Positions 23,785 through 39,284 of a stretch of DNA of 64,000 bases are shown here, in pieces. Location: contig OZ025287.1 of NCBI GenBank assembly GCA_964019165.1, forward strand, positions 1,094,102 to 1,158,101. Reading direction: 5' to 3'. The notes below the pieces were generated by a model that worked only from the letters and a program-made list of their open reading frames with translations, was not told where the DNA came from and ran no database searches. A program made the position numbers and the translations under genes. The DNA comes from Mastigias papua. Its lineage: Eukaryota > Cnidaria > Scyphozoa > Rhizostomeae > Mastigiidae. The number at the start of each line of letters is the position of its first letter. The stretch's first letter is position 1.

Positions 23785-23880
23785 AAACCCGGTGGTAGAG
23801 CACTTGCTGTACAATGTCCAAGGTCTCAAGTTCTAACCCTGCTCGAGCCATTCATTTCTCCTTATATTTTCGCTAAACTG
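23785..23880 (+). mobile_element. tRNA-derived SINE relic
   Basis: GGTGGTAGAGCACTTG (A box/D-arm) at 23791 and GGTCTCAAGTTCTAACCC (T-arm/B box) at 23822 are at tRNA spacing. The tail GAGCCATTCATTTCTCC is shared with other copies. The acceptor stem is not intact. Confidence 0.55.
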
Positions 23881-24099
23881 TTATCCATAGCTGTTTGCGA
23901 AGTTTTTGCATTGGTAAATACCAATTTGCTCAGAGTAAGCTCTAGACTACTTGTGTAGTTGGCAAGTAAAATGGAGAGGCCTTGATATCCTATCAAGGAG
24001 GCAGTTTTTCTAAGAAGGAGCAAAATTTTACAAGAGAACTGCAATGGTTTTTGTCATGGCTTTGTATCATCTAAGCTGTTTGCTGGTGATATCTAGCTA

Positions 24100-25795
<1,696 letters not shown>

Positions 25796-26127
25796 GTTTT
25801 TTTATAAGAAAGTTTTTGCGCAGAGAATTGAAACTTTCTTGGTATTTTTATGACTTGAGTATTGAAACTTTTTTAACAGTTTCCTAGCGAGAATATTCGA
25901 GTTTGTGAAACACTGCAGTGTTACATAGACAGACATGCACTACACAAACACAACACTGGAATAAAGTCGTGCTTCATATGAAATCTACGCAAATCAAACA
26001 AAGAGAAGATGAGCGTCCATTAACTTATCAACTTTCTTATGCCTCAGAAATCCAGTACTGAAGTTTCTTAACTTTTTTAGCAACCGAGTAATGCATTCTT
26101 AAAAACCGCTTTCTTGTTGAAACAATG
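25796..26127 (+). mobile_element. MITE family A, most complete copy
   Basis: Begins GTTTTTTTTATAAGAAAGT and ends ACCGCTTTCTTGTTGAAAC, imperfect terminal inverted repeats. The core CACTGCAGTGTTACATAGAC, ACACAAACACAACACTGGAA and CTTATCAACTTTCTTATG is shared with 13306 and 55210. Confidence 0.65.
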
Positions 26128-27492
<1,365 letters not shown>

Positions 27493-28879
27493 AACAGCTC
27501 AGGATAGGGAAGAGGATACGTCAGGCACTCCCTAAACTCCCCAACATACGGAATCGTGTATGGAACTATGGGAATAACCTTTAACTTTACCTTTATATAT
27601 ATGGAGCAGAGTAGGTTAGCACAGAAGAAATAAGATCTTTTCTATAATTTGTGCCCACAAATGTGGATCAGTTTCTGCTCTCACGTTATAACAATTAGAT
27701 GCAAAAAGGACTCAAGGAGTGACGTCAATTACGATTCCCATTCAATTGCACGTAACAGGTGGCTGGGAAATCGGGTACATTACGTTTGCGTTTTATCGTC
27801 TTTTGACTTCAGCCTGAATTCATTAGCTGATCATTTCCTAAGTTTTACATGTGTCCACCAAACGACTGAGTTTGTACGCAGATAATTCTGTATGGCTGAA
27901 TAGAAGAGCAAGGCCAATCATCGCAATTGGACATACTGCAGCCTTCGAATAATAGCGGTTTCTTACACAACCATTTTGGTTATCTCGGCGATTGAGAACG
28001 TGGAATCATGAAGTTGTGGTCCTAATGGATTTGTAAAAGTTCTGAGTAGCATTGATCTCAATTAGCTAAGAGCAATGCCAATGGAGAATAGTCAAATGTG
28101 TTTTAGTTCTGGCTTTAATTGTTTTATTGTAAAGTAAATAGAGGGCCCAATGTAAACCAGCATTAGGTGAAAGGCCACCCTCCTTAAATGATATGAACAT
28201 GAACATGAAATGAATGTTTCTGGTTTCCGTTGAGCTCGAAGATGTCGCGAAGTGTAGCGAAATGCTACAAGAATTGTGCATCGCTACACATTGGGACCAA
28301 TGGAAGCTGCAGCACTGAAATGTTGCGACACCTTATGACACTCTGCCACCTTTGTCGCAGAGAAAGAAAAATCTCTATTATATCAATTTGACAAAGCCTA
28401 AGGCTTCCTGTATTCGCGATTTGTGCTTTACATGAAGCTTATTTGAATCAGTTGCAATCCGCCTGATATAGAGAGGTGCATCTCCTGGTGGGTGTGGGAA
28501 GTCACCTTTCTTTCGCCTGATTTTCCCAAACACCGAGCAAATTCGGGCAGCTATATAGAGCTACAGTATATTCACTTCAAATTTCCCTCCTTGGAAGAGC
28601 TCATTTCAGCTTTTCTTCGTTAATATGCAACTTAAGACTGGTTCAAATAATTGTAATGTAAGTTATCATTGTGAAATCCTAAGTGCATCTTCCTCAGATT
28701 GACATGCTATTTATATCACATGAAACAAATTCACCGTATTCATTGAATTCAATTAACCTCCTGGGCAAAACGTGTTGGAAAAGTTCGGAAGGAAAAGTTT
28801 TGACATCCCCAGTACTTCAAGCATCAGCATACTATTAACTCCGCCAATTTTTTCTTATATTGGCTTAGAGCTCTGATCA

Positions 28880-29005
28880 GGTCCATTTTCTCCCAACCTA
28901 ATTGACCAATCATCATGCAAGATCGGCCGAAATTTAACAGTGGAACGCATTTGTGGTCAGAATCTTGCATGATGATTGGTCGACTAGATTGAGAGAATAT
29001 ATTCC
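28880..29005. mobile_element. Palindromic MITE with a 20-bp perfect inverted core
   Basis: 28904-28923 and 28962-28981 are perfect inverted copies of GACCAATCATCATGCAAGAT, separated by 38 bp. The similarity continues outward imperfectly (TCTCCCAACCTAATT against ATTCTCTCAATCTAGTC). No coding capacity. Could also form a hairpin in RNA. Confidence 0.7.
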
Positions 29006-29929
29006 TCATTATCAATAATTTATAAACATTTAAAAAGCATTGCTGTCTGGATTTGAAAAAATGCTAAGAAATATCCAAGCTGAAAACGAAAGTTTGTCGT
29101 TATAAAAGTATTTTATGCCTTATTGATAGTTAAAGGACTATCGCGCATCGGATTTTATATGAAAGGAACTAACAAGAAGGCCATATTTTAAGTTTGAGTA
29201 TTAAGCAGAGTGGTTTTCAAAAACTACCTTTTTAAGTGTTTTCTTCATATTTTTTCCTGCAAGATTGCAAAACACTGGAGATCTTAATACATAGTCATTC
29301 ATCAGTGGTAAATCGTACAAATGTTTTTGAGAAATGATAAGCAAAAGCATTCAAAACAGCCCATCTGTTGCATTTACCGTTCACTTAAAACTGTGATGCG
29401 CCTCGTTTTCCAGTTGAGGTTATGCGTGCGATATGATTATGGCTTTAGCACTAACGAAGCTCAGAATGTTGATGCTGGCGAAAGACGACAGTCGATCCGC
29501 ATTAGAAGGAGTTTGTTTCTGAATAATGGTATGAGAATAGTTGCATATTTCTTATTAAATCTTCGGTGTTGTAGACCGAATTTAATTCTACTCTGTGTTT
29601 TTACGTGCCGAACGAACAACTACTAAACTGCCAGTGACAAGTGTTATTTTCTAAATGTGTATTGGCGAATTTGACGAATTTCGCATCTGCGAAATTTGCA
29701 GGTGGGAAAGTTTAAGAACATAATGATCCATTTATGTGGTTTGTTTTTCGAGGAAAACTTTAAAGGCATAAAACTTCCAGTTGGTTTGAGAATACATGTC
29801 GGTATATATATAATAAGAGCATTTTCATCACGGTAAAACGTATAAGCTGTTACTTGTACACGCCCACAGAATTATCACCGTTTAGAAAGAGTTGATACGC
29901 GAGCATCTGTCTATGGAAGTGTTGCACGA

Positions 29930-30300
29930 TGTTTCATAAGGAACCAAGCTCAAGGCCTACTTCTTAAAGCTCCTTATTTGTTGACTTCTGTTGGCCACAT
30001 TGTAGAACTAAACGTTCCTTAACGGACAGTTAGTACTACTTAGAAATTGTAAGATGCCACAGGCATTGGACGTTTCATCGCCAGCTCCTCTATGAAGCAA
30101 TGTTACATGGATTGTACGCAATTCATACGAAGCTCACTGTATTGAATGGAACCAACTCCTTTAACTCTGGATTTTGCGGTGATAAGAGTGTTCAAAATTG
30201 AAAACTTTTTTAGTGATTTTGCTTTTAGTAATCAAGTTCTTTGGGGCTGTCGGGCTTATGTAAGCTACCTATAGAGCCGTTCCTTACAAAAGAAAAACTT
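29930..30300 (-). mobile_element. MITE family C, inverted copy
   Basis: Starts CATAAGGAACCAAGC, carries AAAGCTCCTTATTTG and GGCCACATTG (inverse of the GTGGTCAAAAGAGCTC core), and ends GAGCCGTTCCTTACAAAAG. Similar to 51385-51800. Confidence 0.55.
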
Positions 30301-31154
30301 ATAAACATCAACTCAATGGGTTGTTTTGAATTTTAAGGAAATAGCATGCTGGCTGTTTCGCTAACTGGCTGGTTTAGTAACTGTTCTAACAGAGATATCA
30401 AATACTTGGCTTGAAAATTCCTACTTGAACTTGCAAGCAAGAGCACATATATCGATCGACTCAAAAAGAGGTCATGTTTTCAAGAAAGTGGTCTCGTTTT
30501 GAAGAAGCTCAAATCATTAGGAAGGGTATCGGAATAGCGGGCACATCTGAGGTGGGTCCCTTGAAAGATGAGAAAAGTAGTGAAACGTTCTTGGTTACCC
30601 TAACAGTTGGCTTAATGAAATCACTCCTATTATCACACATTTTGCACTTGCTCTCTTGTGCCTACAGATATGAGATGTCTCTCAAATGTCTTTGATCATC
30701 GACCAGCACTGAGGAAGTCCATGATGCATTGCGCAATGCGTACGTGTTTTATGACAACAACATCATTTAAAAAGCATTAGCTTGCTTAGATGTAAAATTA
30801 AGATTTTAAGATCAAGCATTAAAATTTTAAGATGAAACATCATAATATTAGGACCAGGGATTAATTTAGGGATTTTTTGAATGAAAATTTGCCGAAAAGT
30901 TGGTAAATTTGCTAATAAACATAGAATGTCCATGACGTCATAAGCAGAATGACAATTAAGTAAAATTACAGTCAAAGGCATCTTGATATATAACTGTGCA
31001 CAATCATATTTTTGAGCAAGGTGCCAAAGCGCAAACTTTCCAAAACCTTTAATCCGAAAACACGATGTTGTTCAATGAGATACAATATACCATGTTATCT
31101 CATAAGAACGCAGCTTTTGCACGTTAAATTAATCCCTCGGTAGGACGAAGTGTC

Positions 31155-31545
31155 ACATAGCAAGTTTTGTATTTATAAGGAACTTATTTATAAGGAACCT
31201 ACACGAAGAAGGCCAAAAAATCTTGGAGGAATTTTACCACTTGCGACAAAATGCCTATGGGACTATCCGAGTTCTAATACTTTTTATCACTGCGAACAAT
31301 CGAGGGTTAAGAAACTTCGTTCGCATAAATTGTGTGTAATCCTTGTAGCAAGTGGCTCATAAACGAAGTTCCATCGAAATTTGCAGTGTACATAGTGCCC
31401 TGTCTTAACACTGAACATTTGCAGTGTCTATAGCACAAAATGTGCAATTAAAATTAAAGAAATATTAAGGAACTGTTATTGCTAAAGTGTGGTCAAAAGA
31501 AGTCCAAAAAATAAGGAGCATTTAAAACTAGGTAATGTGCTAGAT
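31155..31545 (+). mobile_element. MITE family C, copy
   Basis: Starts TTATAAGGAACCTACACGAA, with GTGTGTAATCCTTGTAGCAA, CTGTCTTAACACTGAACATT, AAAATGTGCAATTAAAATTA and GTGTGGTCAAAAGAAGTCC in the same order as the 39285 and 40160 copies. Confidence 0.65.
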
Positions 31546-31615
31546 TCGTTGTAAAAATGTATTTCAGGAAAAAGCAGAAGTGGATGAGAATGCAAGCTAT
31601 AAAGATACTTTCACA

Positions 31616-31906
31616 TCATATCGGCAGTAGGTGATTGACATCCATAGTGAACAATGGAAATATCGAATGGCCTAAACAACCCAATGAAGGAATAGACTTC
31701 TGAGCCTTTTCGACCACTGTCATCCGTCTCTGTAACCTCTGCAGACTTTGAAATACGCCCTTAATAACAGAACTCGATTTTCTTGCCCGTTTGTCCTCCA
31801 AATGTTCTCCAAAAACTTCTTCCAAGTAATAACCAATTAAAAATTCCGTGTTTTCACCTGGGTCAAAGTAAGATGCGTTGTCAAATGATTTTCTCCTATT
31901 AGCCAT
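31616..31906 (-). CDS. Hypothetical 96-residue protein
   Basis: Uninterrupted ATG-to-stop frame beginning MANRRKSFDNASYFDPGENT. The composition looks more protein-like than the other stray frames here: charged, with a likely helical region (VIKGVFQSLQRLQRRMTVVE, about residues 48-67), and little bias from repeats. I recognise no family. It could be a one-exon gene or a 5' coding exon. An acceptor-like AACTGTAG lies about 20 bp upstream of the ATG. No poly(A) signal was noticed nearby. Confidence 0.35.
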   Translation of the reverse strand: MANRRKSFDNASYFDPGENTEFLIGYYLEEVFGEHLEDKRARKSSSVIKGVFQSLQRLQRRMTVVEKAQKSIPSLGCLGHSIFPLFTMDVNHLLPI

Positions 31907-32838
31907 TGGATTTTTTTGCTTTAGGAATCTACAGTTAGCGAACTGTAGTTTTCAAAGTAGTGTGTCAACGTATGTTGAATGAAGTATTTTACTCACAGGT
32001 TTTCTTCTCCTAACGCATATCAATAAAGTATTTTTCTACGACATCAGTTTACCAAATGAAAGTATAGCAATCAATGTGTCAAAGTCCTATCTTTTTTATC
32101 TCTATTTCTTTTTAAATATTTGTCTGTTTTAATACACTTTTTTAAATATTTCCTTTATGACAAGGAATTTCCAGTTTGAATGAATAAGGAAATTCATGGA
32201 TCAATTTCAGTTGAAGGCTCTTGAATGCTAATACATGACCAAGATAGGCTGTTTGTTTTACCCAATGAAGAGCTTTACTACACCGGTCCGTCCTTAATGC
32301 AAAAGTATTTGACAACATTATGTATGGCATTGATTCTATTAGTTCCGCATACCTGATGTAATTAAGAGCACTTCATCAGCTGGCATATTTAAAAGAAACA
32401 TCAAAATTTGGAGCGGAGACAACTTATGCAAAATTGTATACAAGGACTATTAGCATTTTATAGTATATTTTAAGATAGTTTTATTTTTCTCTTAAATTTG
32501 TAAAAAATTGGTATGGATTAGTTTATATTACTTTAATCTAGAACTAGACGTTAACCAACTTAAAATAAATGGATTGTTATTAGAATTATTATTATTAGTG
32601 TAAAATGAGATGAGATAAGTGTACCCAAAGATGCTTTTATTCTATAGCAATAAACGGAATCAATTGTTAAGATCTATTGCCAAACGACGGCATGAGTGTG
32701 TTTGCTTCATAAACATTAGATCACATCAATTCAAGTGGTAAGTTAGGCATCTGCCTTCAACTTATAGCTGTCTTGACGCGAGGAAATTATCACACGTATC
32801 AAAGAAAATTGTGCCATCATCCTTTTGAACTACATCTA

Positions 32839-33125
32839 CACAGACCTGTAGCTAGCGTGATTTTGTCAAGGGGCGGTGGAGGATGGGGGCGCGGTTAGCC
32901 TGAGTGCATCAAGTATCAATCAGTCGGGTAACCAGTTGTCCCTGTAAGCCAGCCAATGGTGTTCAAAATTGTACGTTGATTACATATTTTGGGTAAAATC
33001 CTGATAAAAGCAGAAAAGGGTCAAAAAGTCCGAATACTTTAGTTTTGTGAGAGTAATGCAGTGCCAATTTTTGTAACTAAAGGGGGGCCTTACGCCTCAG
33101 GCCCCCCTGGCTACAGAGCTATGTC
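32839..33125. mobile_element. Possible hAT-like MITE relic
   Basis: Left end CAGACCTGTAGCTAGCG and right end GGCTACAGAGCTATG are imperfect inverses, with G/C-rich runs just inside (GGGGCGG and GGCCCCCCTGG). This is the usual look of short hAT-type elements. A target duplication is not clear. Confidence 0.4.
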
Positions 33126-35790
33126 TATGCTGTTCTATATTACCATCTCAATTGGAATTCCCTTCAGTTTTATTCATCGATGGTTTTTTGCACTGGATCA
33201 TGGCTTCCCAAATTAACGCAAGGGACGGATGGATGAATCCTTCTTTCTTGCATAAAAAATTTTTATACAAGATATGGTGAATACATTTGATTTTAATCGT
33301 AAATGGCGCATCGTCCCTTTAAATACCCAAATTCTTGAAGAACTAAGTGAAAAGCTTTACTGCAGTAAAATTTTATGAGAATTGTCACAGAGCTTTAAAT
33401 GCACATAATGCTAATTTTGTTAACATTCAGAATGAAATGAGTACATACGAGATTAGTTGTCTGACAAAATTAATAACAATTTGCCATCAAATAGAGACCA
33501 TTAATGTGTGATTTAAGTAACTGAGTAATTAGTGTGAACGAACGTTAAAGTAATCGTATTTCTGAGAAATCAGACGTGAACCGAGGGCCTAGACGCTTGA
33601 GAGGCCCGGCTCTGTGATGCTAGTTTCTAACAGCGATGATAGATCACATCAGTTCCTCGTATATTTATAAAGTATATTTGTTCATATAATAATTCCTAAT
33701 TATTCCTATTTTCCCTCACTTTTGCACAATGAAGGGGGCTGTTCAGCTTATAGCTGGGGATCCACAGATCTGTCAGTCCGCTCCTGTAATAATTCAACTA
33801 TCTGAACGCCTAAATTAATGGCTGCATTCAGAAACTGGCATCCTTAGAACAAGCAGTTTTTAGTTAATTCGTTAAGACGAGTTTCATGTTGCTTGTAAAC
33901 ATCAAGCAACACCAAACGTCCCTCTTTATCCAAAGTAATTGAACTATGTTTGTGGATGTAACTTACCCCAACTATGGGGAACAATTTTTGTCTGGGTCAG
34001 CGTACCCAGTCTTGTTTATTCGACCTGGTCTCTGTTTTTGAATCTGAGTGATGATCTTCTATGGTCGAACAAAATTCGACTTGCTCATTAGGTTTTTTTA
34101 ATGAGACCCCAGAATATTATCTTATGTTGATGTTGAAGTGCCAGTTTTTCCTAGAAGTCTAGAGTTACTTAACGATTTGCTGAATACGACAGCTGCTTCT
34201 CTTCAACATAAGTGCAGATTCTCACGTGTGACGTTTCTGAGAAGTACTTTCTTTTATATCCATCAGTTTATAAGCTCAGTTACAGAGCTTGAGATTCACT
34301 GACAGATAGCGAACAGCCCCGAATTCAAAATAATTAAATGAGTTGAATATTCTAGATTACGGAGCAGTGCATAGGGTATTTGATACCAAATTTTAATCTG
34401 CTGGACCTGGAAAAGAACGACACTATACCTATGTAGCAATTGTGAGCACCTTCTTCAAGAATTTAAAACATAGAACCGATGCAATTCTGAGATGTGTTTT
34501 GCTTACATTCAAATTACCTGAATGGACTCCTATTTCTGTACCTTTACCAAGGGATAATATAAGTTATCTATAAGTTATTAAAACAAAAATAAATTCACTT
34601 TAATCTTACTGAATTTAACACGTTCATGCAATGATGGACTTTTGGATATTTTCAAAGGGAATCAGCAGTAAATTTTCCCGACCTTTGTAAAATAGGTGGC
34701 ACATAATTTTGTCCATATCAATTCGTTTTGTGAACCTATGCCTAGTTTTAGTTTGGAACACTACTTCCTGTTCTTTGTTTAATGCTTTAGTCAGAGCCAA
34801 AGGCTTTGCGGAAATCCTTCCCTTCCTCGATTTCAATCCACAAGGACCAAACTAAGAATTTTCCAGAGCAGGGGCCTATCCTACAAACAGGCATTCCAAT
34901 AAACTTTAAGGAGGATTGAAGGATTTTCATGATTTCCATACTCTAACGTTCAAAGATGATTGTAAGCAAAGCAACTTAATTAAACTGCAACAGACAGTGT
35001 AAAAAGTCTGCTGGTACTACAGAACTTCACTACAGCACGAAAAAGCGGTACCATGTTTTAACCATACTGAAAAGCTTTTTTTCGTCCGACACTCGTCAGA
35101 GTATGAAACGTCGGATAACGACCGAAAGGTGAACCGAAATTTATAGCCAGATGCGGGTACACGTGATATGATAAATAATGTGTCCAGTTAGCCGTATGAG
35201 TGGCCTCTTGGCACCTATTCACCATTGTTTACTTGAAGAGTCCAAGTGAGAAAATGAACTCTTTTTGTTTACACAAGACTGGGTTTTGAGTCTTTATGTA
35301 AACTGATTCCAAAACACTCAAATGAAAGGACGATCTTGCTTGCCCTATGATCCGAAAATTAAATCACCACCAAAATCCGCTAAAACATATTCAGACGATA
35401 ATTTTGTAAAAACTTCGAAAAAGGGGAGTTTTTCTCCTTTTGAGGGAGAATGGCTGGTGTCTAGATCTTCACGGCCTTCGTAATCATATTTTGGTACCCA
35501 GCACCTTCAATCTTCATGCCAGAAGCCCATCAAAACCCGTCACTGCCTTCATAGACGATTTTCCAATCTGTGAATCCACTGAAATTTTCAATAGCTACAC
35601 TGAACCGCAATCACTTTTGCATAAAGTCAGATGGATTGAGTGTGAGGACTATCATACTGTAAACATGAAGCATCACAACCAGCTGTCTCTTCTCACAATT
35701 AGCGATAATGAATAGCTCGTAAGAATGGGAATCAACGAGACTTTCAGAATCTTCCTACCTGCTCATTCTATTGATGAGGTGTATGATTTT
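33126..35790. other. Non-coding stretch
   Basis: No confident gene. An open frame at 35440-35715 (91 codons) lacks recognisable domains and supporting splice signals. Confidence 0.45.
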
Positions 35791-35794
35791 CTTT

Positions 35795-36130
35795 TTAATA
35801 TAGGAAACAAGTATATAGGAAACATGAGGCGCAAATCAGGCAAAACTAAGAAACACTTAGGAAACACAACAGGTAGACTGAACTTCGAAAAGTAAACTTG
35901 AAAAGGCTGTTTTTACAAGGAACCTTTTTCGTTCAACTGGAGACAAACTCGTCATTTAAGATAGCCCGCTTTGCACACACTGCATCAGCTCAGGAAATCA
36001 ACTCAACAATTGAATTCCAGACTTGTCCTTTAGAATTTAAAGTAATATTTAAAAAAACATTTAAGGCTTGATTTGTCAAAATATCAAGAAATATTCATGC
36101 TGAAAGCTTGCTTAAGCAAGATTGTATCTT
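35795..36130 (+). mobile_element. MITE family B, copy
   Basis: ATAGGAAACATGAGGCGCAA, ATCAGGCAAAACTAAGAAAC, ACATTTAAGGCTTGATTTGT and AAATATCAAGAAATATTCAT parallel the 46198 copy in order and spacing. Confidence 0.6.
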
Positions 36131-36382
36131 ATATGATGCTGGTATTGAGAGAGGCATTATGTATGCAGCATGCAAAGTACAGAAGCATGCAAGGTACAAT
36201 TTGTAACCGAGCAGCAGTAACATCACTTTGAAAGAGCTGCTAATTTTTGCTAAAGCTTCATATTTTTAATTTCTTGACTATTTTAGGCTCAATTTCTGTT
36301 AAAATTGTTGTTATCTTAAGAATGATTTTATTGCAAATACTTGAGTAACTGCATCATCCAGTATATAGTTTCTTTCAGCATC

Positions 36383-36482
<100 letters not shown>

Positions 36483-36520
36483 TACATGTTAATATTAAGA
36501 ACCCGCTTCATATTTTTTGC

Positions 36521-36535
36521 CTTCATTCCTTTAGG
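36521..36535 (+). promoter_or_regulatory. Splice acceptor before the GPCR coding exon
   Basis: CTTCATTCCTTTAG preceded by TATTTTTTGC forms a strong polypyrimidine tract and AG; the exon would begin at 36535, leaving 36 nt of 5' UTR before the ATG. Confidence 0.6.
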
Positions 36536-36570
36536 GTAACAAGTAAAAGAATTTTCAAGTGATAGCCACA

Positions 36571-37863
36571 ATGGAGGGTGGCATTAACGCAACAAGAGAG
36601 CTGATTTCATCAGGAACATCTTTAGTTACATTTAAACCAACGGCCTTCACAACTGGTAGTGCATATAATCAACAAGGTGGCGAGAGCGGCCTCTCTGCGC
36701 TCACCAAAATGCAGATAATTATGTATATACTAATGGCATTTGCTGGCGCTATTGGCAATACCCTCACCATAACTGTTCTTCTAAAAGCGAAGTTTAGAAA
36801 GCGGAAAAGCTCGATACTGTTGCTAAACCTTGCAGTATGTGATGCTATCATTGCAACACTGTGCATCCCTCTTGATGTTGGCTACTTCATTAACGGCGGA
36901 TGGATATACGGTAAACAACTATGCTACGTCATCTCACCATTTCAAACAAGTATGCCCATCGTATCGAGTTGGACTTTTATGTATATGATGATGGAGCGAA
37001 ATTCGCTATTCACAACTAGTGTCAGAGGACATATGAGACGAAAATGTGTTCGGTTACTTGCATTGTCCACGTGGGTTCTGCCCGTCGCTCTGGTCATACC
37101 ATACGGTATGAAATTACAGTTCTCAAATGCAAATGGAATCATAAGTTGTCATGAGGAATGGGGTAATAAAGTCGCGCGACAACTGTACACAGTTGCTCTC
37201 TCTGTCTCCGAATTTCTCATCCCAATGCTAATCACAACTGGGTTTGTCATTCGCATTTGCATAAACCTTGCCAGGCAATCAAGGAACTTAAAGAAGAACT
37301 CATTAGGGTTAAATCAAGAGAAAAGAAATTTGCGTCTAAAGCAAAATAAAAACATAACCAAGATGTTTATAGTGATGGTTAGTCTTTACGCTATATTAAA
37401 ATTGCCGAACAACATCTTCTGGCAGTGGAATGAATTTGGAGGTAGCAAAGATAAAGATAAAAAACAATTAATTTGGACATTCGTTTCCCTCGCTGCCTAC
37501 TCTACGTCAATGGTGAATCCGATAATATTGGCAGCGATGTCAAAAGAGTTTAGGAAGGAATTTCTCTACATCTTGCGCTGCCAGGTATTTTCTGGTATAC
37601 AAGCAGTTTGCATCGTGTTTCGAACCTCAAGTAGAGGATCGATGGCAGCAGAATCGTCGCAAGGGTCTTTCACGAATCCGTATAGAATAGTAAACATTGA
37701 AATGCGCGATTTAGCAACGACGGACTCAGGTGAAGCAAAGATGCTTAGAGGCATCGCTTTACTCAAGAAATCGAAAGAGAGCCACCTGATGAGCACAGAG
37801 TCGACACTGTTCAATGAAAGTATGGTGATGGAAAGAGTAAAAATGGACCAAGAGGCAATTTGA
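36571..37863 (+). CDS. Class A (rhodopsin-like) GPCR, peptide-receptor-like, single coding exon
   Basis: 430-residue G-protein-coupled receptor. The ATG at 36571 is chosen; an upstream in-frame GTG is not a credible eukaryotic start. Seven hydrophobic segments are visible. Key residues: N-glycosylation site N6-A-T; G62-N63 in TM1; LAVCD with D91 in TM2; C118 before TM3 and C193 in loop 2, the usual disulfide; E142-R143-N144 in place of DRY; W168 in TM4; P218 in TM5; TM6 has P279 (LKLPNN) but no CWxP; TM7 has N316-P-I-I-L in place of NPxxY. A basic third loop (KRNLRLKQNK) and a Ser-rich 90-residue tail follow. The coding region is intronless. A strong acceptor (pyrimidines then TTTAG, 36531-36534) suggests a spliced 5' UTR exon. 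The ligand cannot be named; the overall style recalls cnidarian neuropeptide-type receptors. Confidence 0.93.
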   Translation: MEGGINATRELISSGTSLVTFKPTAFTTGSAYNQQGGESGLSALTKMQIIMYILMAFAGAIGNTLTITVLLKAKFRKRKSSILLLNLAVCDAIIATLCIPLDVGYFINGGWIYGKQLCYVISPFQTSMPIVSSWTFMYMMMERNSLFTTSVRGHMRRKCVRLLALSTWVLPVALVIPYGMKLQFSNANGIISCHEEWGNKVARQLYTVALSVSEFLIPMLITTGFVIRICINLARQSRNLKKNSLGLNQEKRNLRLKQNKNITKMFIVMVSLYAILKLPNNIFWQWNEFGGSKDKDKKQLIWTFVSLAAYSTSMVNPIILAAMSKEFRKEFLYILRCQVFSGIQAVCIVFRTSSRGSMAAESSQGSFTNPYRIVNIEMRDLATTDSGEAKMLRGIALLKKSKESHLMSTESTLFNESMVMERVKMDQEAI

Positions 37864-38156
37864 GTGAGCACAAGATGCATTTAACGAACTTATCCCCATC
37901 TCTTTTATTCATCTACCGTCGTATTGACGCCCGGCTTTTCGATCTTCGTGTACATATCTTCATCAGAACGGATTTAAATAACATTATTGAGAGAACAGTT
38001 TCATTTGATTTCATTCATTCATTTCATTTTTGAATAATTAAACAGGTAGCTACACAGTTTCAGCTCAAGATTAGCTGCTTTGCAGATCGACACATCAAGG
38101 AAAGCCTGATTAAAAACTTATCATACATATTAAGAATTAGGTAATGAATTCCAAGC

Positions 38157-38162
38157 AATAAA
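38157..38162 (+). terminator. AATAAA poly(A) signal of the GPCR gene
   Basis: Perfect hexamer 294 nt after the GPCR stop codon, a normal 3' UTR length. Confidence 0.5.
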
Positions 38163-38924
38163 TGTATAACTAAATGTAAAAGAAATTAAAAATGCACAAA
38201 GTGCACTTATCAGATGGAATTTTTAATACATATCAAGAAGGGCGCTCCCATTATTTTGCTCCACGACAACAAAAAGCCATTTTACCCGTAGATATTCCTA
38301 ACAGAGATGTTTGGAAATTTGCATCGGTAGAGCAAAGACTACGAATATTACCATCTCAGCATGTAATAAACAGTTCCTTTGAATAATGAGGGGCTAGTGA
38401 GTTCAACGGTTTATGTGCAAGTGTAGCTGTTTATTATCGCATGGGATCTTTGATTGAAGGCCAACCAAAGCTTTGAGGTAAAGGATTGCAGATGCAGTGT
38501 AGAGACAAATTATAGTCAATCGTGCAGATCTATTCTGGATCTTTTGGAAAGAATCAGGTTTTGACTCACCACAAAAGCTCGAGCAGCAGTAATTATCTGG
38601 TCTATAATCCCTCTATATATATTTTCTGCAAATGAGTTGATGGTAGAAATTGCTTGGTATGCTTAACAAAACCGAGAGCTCGTATACTGCCTTTGCCTTG
38701 ATTTGTTCATGATGGCAATCCTATTGGAGACTGTCAGTAAATGCTTAAATAAAAATTCATGATACAAAGAGGATACAAGTTAATAAATATAGTCATAGAT
38801 TGTATGCCAATTTCAAATGAACTTGAATTCAATAATTTATGCTCGATTTTTCATGTGTATAGCTCTGTTCGGTGTTGAACGTACTGAGAAGTTCATTACT
38901 GGCATCTATGAGAGGCGGTGGTGG

Positions 38925-39115
38925 AGAGGGGTAATGATGGAGAGAGAGAGGTAATGATGGATAGAGAGAGGTAATGATGGATAGAGAGAGGCAATGATGG
39001 ATAGAGAGAAGCAATGGTGAAGAGAGGCAATATAGAATGAGGCAATGATCGATAGAGAGACAATAATAGAAGGACAGGCAATGATGGAGATAAGCAATGG
39101 TTGGGAGAAGCAATG
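38925..39115 (+). repeat. ~20-bp purine-rich minisatellite
   Basis: Degenerate tandem copies of GAGAGAGGTAATGATGGATA. Serine/leucine-rich minus-strand frames over it are artefacts. Confidence 0.9.
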
Positions 39116-39284
39116 GGGAGAAAAACGATGGGCCCCTAATCACTCTTTGTCGCTATACACCTAGATGCCATTTGCTGTTTTTCCACTACTTATGAAAAAT
39201 TGACAAATTTTGGCGAAGAAATTGTTTCTTACATTGACAATAGATGTTTGCAGATCAGCAGATAATCAACCTTTATTTATAACG

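Noticed and set aside
36559..36570. GPCR start four codons upstream
   Set aside because: That codon is GTG; the first ATG is at 36571.
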